DNA of 64,000 nt from CAZHGD01 sp964531735 (lineage in GTDB: Bacteria > Armatimonadota > UBA10988), in the NCBI GenBank assembly GCA_964531735.1, contig CAZHGD010000016.1, positions 3,663-67,662 on the forward strand, read 5' to 3'. Under the pieces are notes generated by a model. That model was given only the letters and a program-made list of their open reading frames with translations, had not been told where the DNA came from and ran no database searches. Made by a program: the position numbers and the translations under genes. Below, piece after piece: positions 59,470 through 64,000 of this stretch (position 1 is its first letter; each line of letters begins with the position of its first letter).

Positions 59470-62223
59470 TTGCTGCGCGTGGTGCACCGCGAGACGCGGC
59501 CACGACCGACCCCCACCGCGGCCCAGCGCCAGGCCGGCTTCATCGCCTTCGCGCGCCCGTGGATGTCGTTCGTGTTCCCGACCGCGCGGCCGGACACCGA
59601 GACCGACGGCCTACGGCTGTTCAGCGCCCAGGGGCAGACCGAGCCGACGGCGCTGAGCATCTACGCCCTGCGCGACCTGCCCGGCGTGCGTGTCACCATG
59701 GGCGCGCTGCGCGGCCCCGACGGCGCGGTCTTGCCCGCGGAGGCGTGGTCGATCCAGCAGATCGAGCACCTGAGCAAGCGCCTGGCCTACTCAGGTGACC
59801 GCTACGTGGTCGACATGCCCACCTGGCTGGCGCCGCACGCGGCGCCGGTGGGCGTGGCCGCCGACCGCACGCGCACGTTCCAACTCAGCCTGGCCACGCC
59901 CGCCACGGCCGTGCCGGGGCTCTACCGCGGCCAGGTGACGGTGACGGCCGGCGACGAGCGGCGCGAGGTGCCCTTGACCGTGCGCATTCTGCCCTTCAGG
60001 CTGCCGGAGTTGCCGGGCTACCTCTACGGCGAGTACTACCGGCTGATGGGCCGCTACACCGACACGGCGGCCAAGGTGCGGGCCGACCTGGCCGACATGC
60101 GGGCGCACGGCATGACCTCGATCGGCCTGTGCATCGGCGTGGACCCGCGCAGCTACACGGTCGAAGGCGACCAGGTGCGGTTCCACTTCAGCGGTGACAC
60201 GCCGTTCGAATGGGTCCTGACCGCCTACCGCGAGTTCGGCTTCCCGTCACCACTGGTGCTGCTGTCCGACTCCGGGCAGGATGCCTGCGCGGCCGCGGGC
60301 CTGAAGGTCACCGAGCCGCGCTTCGAGCGCCTCTACGTCAACTTCCACCTGGCTTTCGCCCAGGCGCTCAAGGAGCGTGGCTGGCCGGACATCTACATCC
60401 AGCCCGTCGACGAAGCCGGCTGGCAGTCGCGTGAGGTGCAGTTGCACAACATCCGCCTGCTGCGGCTGCTGCACCAAGCCGGCGTCAAGACCGAAGTGGA
60501 CGGCCCGCCCGACCGCTTCCTGCACGAAGAGGCCGGACCGTTCGCCGCTATCTGGTGCTGCAACGGTCGTATCGGCCCGCAGGAAGTGGTCGACCGCGCG
60601 CGCGCCGCCGGCAAGTTGGTGCTGACCTACAACAACGACACCGAGGGCTTCACGCCCGAGGCGGACCGGTGGGCCTACGGTCTGTTCAACTGGCGGAACC
60701 ACCTCAACGGCGGCTACAACTGGGAATACCGCGGCGTCGGCGGCGACCCTTACGACGATCTGGACACCAAGGTGGCCGACTTCCTGCACGCCTATCCGGC
60801 CGAGGGCGGCCGGCCCGGCGGGCCCAGCCGGGGGTGGGAAGGCTCGCGCGCCGGTGTCGACGACCGCCGCTACCTGGTGCTGCTGGAGACGCTGATCGCG
60901 CGCGGGCGGCAGGCGGGCGGTCGCGCCGGCGAGCTGAGCGGGCAGGCCGCGGCGGTCCTGGCCGATCTGCGCGGGCGCCTGGACGACCACCGCGAATCGT
61001 ACCGCCACCGCAGCCAGTGGGGCGGGGAGTACACCGCCGAACAGGCGCGCCGGGTCGGCCTGGACGTGGCCGACGACGCGGCCAAGCTGGTGGTCACCGG
61101 CGACCGCAAGATGCCCACGCACCTGACCCACGCCGAGTACGACCATATTCGTTGGCTGGCGAGCTACTACATCATGGCCATCCGCGAGGCGCTGGGCGAG
61201 GGCGTCGCCGTGGCCAGCCCGACCTATCGGCCAACCCGGCCGGCCGAGCGCGTGACGGTCCTGCGCCGGTCGCAGTCGGCCGCGGCCGCGATGGCGCCGC
61301 GCCCGATGGTGCGTCTGCCGAAGCTGACCCAGGCGCCGACGCTCGACGGCGTGATCGACGGGGATCCCGGCTGGGCCGGCGCGGCCACCGTGGCCCTGAC
61401 GCGGAGCGACGGCGCCGGCCGGCCGGACATGGGCACGACGGTCCGCTGCGGGCTGCATGGCGACCGGTTGTGGGTCGCGTTCGAGTGCGCCGAGGCCAAG
61501 GACGGTCGCCTGCTGGCCCAAGTCAAGACGCCCGATGGCCCGGTCTGGGAAGACGACTGCGTCGAGGTGTTCCTCGATCCGGGGCTGACCGGCAAGGCGT
61601 ACTACCAGGTGCTGGTCAACAGCCTCGGCACGGTGGCGCGCCTGCGGCAGCCGGCGGGTGCCTGGCGAGCCGACATCCAGGCCAGAGCAAAGGTCGAGCT
61701 CGACCGCGGCCGGTGGCTGGTGGAGCTGTCGATCCCGGTCGGCGACCTGAAGCTGTCGCCGCGGTGCGGGCTGAACTTCGGCCGCGAGCGCCGGCCGTTC
61801 GAGGCGTTCGAACTGAGCACCTGGTCGGTGACCGGTGGCCCGTTCGGCCGGCCGGAGCGGTTCGGCTTCGGCGTGGTCGACGGTGACGGCCCAGCGCCGG
61901 TGATCCAGCCGAAGCTGGCGGTGACGCTCGCGCCGGCCTTCACGCTGTGCGATGACGCGGCAACCGAGGTGCTGGTCGACCTGGCCGTCGATCCGGCGGT
62001 GGTCGACCGCAGCCGGCTGGAGTTGCGCCTCGAAGGGCGGCCACGCACGGCGCCGGCGCGGGTACCCGGGCCGCTGGCCGAGCGCATGGCACTGTGTCTG
62101 GCGCTGCCGGACCTGCCGCCGGGCGAGTACGTCCTGGTGGCGACGCTGACCGTGCCGGGGGTGCAGCCGGTCACGCAGCGGTGGCCGTTGACACGTCTAC
62201 CGACGCTGTTCGCCGGGCCGTAG
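59470..62223 (+). CDS. GH123/DUF4091-like catalytic part with CBM9-like domain, continuing the frame after TAG
   Basis: About 917 codons from a possible TTG at 59470 to TAG at 62221-62223. There is no signal peptide and no convincing ribosome binding site, which argues against an independent gene. Order: beta-sandwich (about 40-175), TIM barrel (180-590) with the adjacent Asp-Glu pair in QPVDEAG (314-315) expected for GH123-like enzymes, and a CBM9-like module (about 605-790: LDGVIDGDPGW, then VWEDDCVEVFLDPG). A final beta domain follows. With the 58960-59463 part it forms the same architecture as the intact 5044-7272 protein plus extra C-terminal modules. Whether it is expressed depends on readthrough or on the TAG being an error. 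Confidence 0.78.
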   Translation: MLRVVHRETRPRPTPTAAQRQAGFIAFARPWMSFVFPTARPDTETDGLRLFSAQGQTEPTALSIYALRDLPGVRVTMGALRGPDGAVLPAEAWSIQQIEHLSKRLAYSGDRYVVDMPTWLAPHAAPVGVAADRTRTFQLSLATPATAVPGLYRGQVTVTAGDERREVPLTVRILPFRLPELPGYLYGEYYRLMGRYTDTAAKVRADLADMRAHGMTSIGLCIGVDPRSYTVEGDQVRFHFSGDTPFEWVLTAYREFGFPSPLVLLSDSGQDACAAAGLKVTEPRFERLYVNFHLAFAQALKERGWPDIYIQPVDEAGWQSREVQLHNIRLLRLLHQAGVKTEVDGPPDRFLHEEAGPFAAIWCCNGRIGPQEVVDRARAAGKLVLTYNNDTEGFTPEADRWAYGLFNWRNHLNGGYNWEYRGVGGDPYDDLDTKVADFLHAYPAEGGRPGGPSRGWEGSRAGVDDRRYLVLLETLIARGRQAGGRAGELSGQAAAVLADLRGRLDDHRESYRHRSQWGGEYTAEQARRVGLDVADDAAKLVVTGDRKMPTHLTHAEYDHIRWLASYYIMAIREALGEGVAVASPTYRPTRPAERVTVLRRSQSAAAAMAPRPMVRLPKLTQAPTLDGVIDGDPGWAGAATVALTRSDGAGRPDMGTTVRCGLHGDRLWVAFECAEAKDGRLLAQVKTPDGPVWEDDCVEVFLDPGLTGKAYYQVLVNSLGTVARLRQPAGAWRADIQARAKVELDRGRWLVELSIPVGDLKLSPRCGLNFGRERRPFEAFELSTWSVTGGPFGRPERFGFGVVDGDGPAPVIQPKLAVTLAPAFTLCDDAATEVLVDLAVDPAVVDRSRLELRLEGRPRTAPARVPGPLAERMALCLALPDLPPGEYVLVATLTVPGVQPVTQRWPLTRLPTLFAGP

Positions 62224-62358
62224 CCAGACACGCTAATCGCGTTGCGGGTGTTCACATCTTGGTTCCTTGACGTGACCCACTTGGGCTATGATGCGCACGG
62301 TTGGTTGGTGGTCAACCGTCTGCCGGACCAACCGATTGCCGGCCGGAAGGGGTCCGCA

Positions 62359-62730
62359 ATGGGTCTTGGTGCTCTCCGAGCGACCGAACTGAGGTCGGGT
62401 TGGTCGGTCGTCCTGCTGCTGGTCTGCCTGCCGGCCGGCGCGGCCGACTACACCGTCACCGCGACCACTGACACCGGGGCGGGCAGCGGGCTGACAGGCG
62501 ACTTGCGCTACTGCATCACCCAGGCCAACGCGTCCGCTGACCTGTCCAACAGCATCGGCTTCAACATCCCCGGCGGCGGACCCCAGACGATCAACCTGAC
62601 CAGTTCGTTGCCGACCATCACCAACTGCAGCCTGCTGGACGCTACCGGCCAGCCGGGGTATGCCGGCACGCCGATGGTCTGTCTGAACGGTCCGACCACG
62701 GGCGGCTGCCTGACGATCGCGACGGCCTAG
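62359..62730 (+). CDS. N-terminal part of a secreted CSLREA-like beta-helix protein, ended by in-frame TAG
   Basis: 123 residues; ATG at 62359 with AAGGGG upstream. A signal peptide (SVVLLLVCLPAGAA) is followed by YTVTATTDTGAGSG and DLRYCITQANAS, the motif that opens many secreted right-handed beta-helix proteins (CSLREA-like). SLLDATGQPGYAGTPMV comes next. TAG at 62728-62730 follows LTIATA. The next codon begins ATVCGLSIIGVTNGAA in the same frame, and the frame stays open to the end of the window, so the gene is probably one interrupted unit. Confidence 0.75.
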   Translation: MGLGALRATELRSGWSVVLLLVCLPAGAADYTVTATTDTGAGSGLTGDLRYCITQANASADLSNSIGFNIPGGGPQTINLTSSLPTITNCSLLDATGQPGYAGTPMVCLNGPTTGGCLTIATA

Positions 62731-64000
62731 GCCACAGTCTGCGGACTCTCGATCATCGGCGTGACCAACGGTGCGGCGGTGCGCTTCAACACCAGCGGCG
62801 TCCTGTGGAAATGCTACCTGGGCCTCGGGCCCGATGGCAGCACGGCCAGCGCCTGCCAGACGGGCGTGGTCGTGGCGGCGAGCGCGGTCCGCATCGGCTA
62901 TCCCTTGGCCACCGGGTACGGGAGCGTCATCTCCGGCAACTCCGACTGTGGCATCCGCGTCATCAGCGGCAACGTCGAGGTCTACGACGCCCTGATCGGG
63001 CTGGCGGCGGACGGCTCGACGGTGCGGGCCAACAGCATCGGGATCGAGATCGAGAGCGGCGTCAGCGGTTGCGTCTTCGGCAAGTCGGGGCAGCCGAATG
63101 TGATCAGCGGCAACAGCGGGGTCGGTCTGGTGGACTTCGGCAGTCGGAACCTCATCCAGTATAACCTGATTGGCTTGGATGCCACCGGTACCGCGGCGAG
63201 GGCGAACGGTGTGGGGGTCGCGTTGAACAACAACGTGGCGCACGATACCTTCTTCGCGCGCAACACCGTCTCGGGCAACACCGACACCGGCATCGAGATC
63301 GACGGTGGCCAGTGCGTCACGCGGAATGTGGTCGGCCTGAACAGCGCGGGCACGGCCGCCGTGCCCAACGGCAAAGTGGGGGTCTTGGCCTGGGGCGACT
63401 CCTGCACCATCAGTGACAACACCATCGCGGGCAATGGCTGGGAGGGACTTTGGGTGGCTGGCGACAACTGCACGGTCACCGGCAACTACGTGGGCACCAA
63501 CAGCGCCGGAACCGTTGCTTTCGCCAACACGATGGGCGGCATCCAGATCCGCGGCTCGTCGAACACGATTGGTGGCAACACCGCGCTGCTCCGGAATGTC
63601 GTGTCGGGCAACGGTGGACCCGGCATCCACCTGTACCTGTCGTCGGCGGCGTCCAACACCATCCGGGGCAACTACATCGGCGTGGCGGCCGACGGGTCGA
63701 CCAAGCTGGCCAATACGGTCGGCGTCAGCGCCGCGACGCCGAACGCGAACACGCTGGGCGGCTCCGGCGCCGGCGAGGGCAATGTGGTCTCGGGCAACAC
63801 CGGCAACGGGATCACCGTCTCCAGTGGCACGCTGACCGTCACCGGCAACACCATCGGCCTGACCGCCGCCGGCACCGCGGCCGCGGCCAATGGGGCCCAT
63901 GGTCTGGAGCTCCAGACCGCCGGGAACACCGTCACCGGCAACCGGATCGCCGGCAACACCGTGGCCGGCATCATGCTCAGTGGCTCGGCGACGGGCACCA
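62731..64000 (+). CDS. Beta-helix repeat region continuing after the in-frame TAG, cut by window end
   Basis: 423 further codons in the frame of the 62359 gene with no stop; a GTG at 62761 could be called as a start but has no ribosome binding site. The sequence is a regular beta-helix. Blocks of the type (I/V)G-x(4)-G(T/S)-x(4)-N occur at least five times (IGLDATGTAARAN, VGLNSAGTAAVPN, VGTNSAGTVAFAN, IGVAADGSTKLAN, IGLTAAGTAAAAN), alternating with NTVSGN/NVVSGN rungs. It is a typical extracellular structural or glycan-binding repeat. Together with 62359-62730 it is one secreted protein whose C-terminus lies outside the window. Confidence 0.72.

Noticed and set aside
62267..62292. Promoter TTGACG...TATGAT before the last gene
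   Set aside because: The spacer is only 14 bases, too short for a standard sigma70 promoter.
59461..62730. Genome-wide recoding of TAG
   Set aside because: Roughly 15 intact genes here end in TAG at the expected family length, so TAG works as a normal stop; the two internal TAGs are reported as local anomalies.
1..64000. tRNA, rRNA or riboswitch genes
   Set aside because: I saw no rRNA-like or cloverleaf-like sequence by eye; a covariance-model scan would be needed to exclude small ones.

Overview
The window is very GC-rich bacterial DNA, almost all of it protein-coding, with no rRNA or tRNA recognised by eye. The gene content is dominated by large secreted carbohydrate-active or carbohydrate-binding proteins: beta-helix proteins, GH123/DUF4091-like, GH28-like, GH16-like, agarase-like, heparinase II/III-like, sialidase-like and LamG/CBM9-bearing proteins. 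There is also a DUF1559-type prepilin-like protein with the signature LFPVFAKAREKARQ, and two uroporphyrinogen-decarboxylase-family (URO-D) proteins. This combination is typical of Armatimonadota or a neighbouring lineage (Planctomycetota, Lentisphaerae and Hydrogenedentes are alternatives). The assignment is an inference; no marker gene is present. A 100-base run of N (22058-22157) marks a scaffold gap, so this is probably a draft or metagenome-derived assembly.

Layout. (1) 1-8936: four secreted proteins on alternating strands: beta-helix (cut by the left edge), CBM/CBM9 protein, GH123-like, sialidase-like. (2) 9109-16463, minus strand: a tight four-gene operon of URO-D, secreted clan-A glycosidase, GH28-like protein and PHP lipoprotein, closed by a perfect 15-bp hairpin. 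(3) 16637-21954, plus strand: a frameshifted pentapeptide-repeat membrane protein, then an aldo/keto reductase with ferredoxin tail, a TIGR03790-type protein and a Cys-rich protein. (4) 21956-22422: a cluster of about 127-bp inverted-repeat-bounded units around the gap. (5) 22587-38379: two giant secreted proteins, a six-hairpin glycosidase-like protein with a carboxypeptidase-regulatory-like partner, a second URO-D, the prepilin-like protein and a LamG/beta-helix protein. (6) 38541-43870: a five-gene sugar-activation operon (cytidylyltransferase/PfkB fusion, SDR, split transketolase, zinc dehydrogenase). (7) 43909-52424: more secreted polysaccharide enzymes. (8) 52553-56445: a six-gene membrane-protein operon of unknown function behind a perfect sigma70-type promoter, followed by an N6-adenine DNA methyltransferase. 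(9) 58960-64000: two consecutive secreted-protein genes, each split by one in-frame TAG.

The secreted proteins probably work on complex heteropolysaccharides outside the cell or at its surface. No sugar transporter, TonB/SusCD system, two-component system or transcription factor was recognised, so uptake and control must be encoded elsewhere. The best candidates for undescribed biology are the 52553-56445 membrane operon, the 38541-43870 sugar-activation operon with its altered kinase motif, and the URO-D-led operon. Two in-frame amber codons and one frameshift may be sequence errors or real gene decay. TAG is a frequent normal stop here, so genome-wide amber recoding is unlikely.
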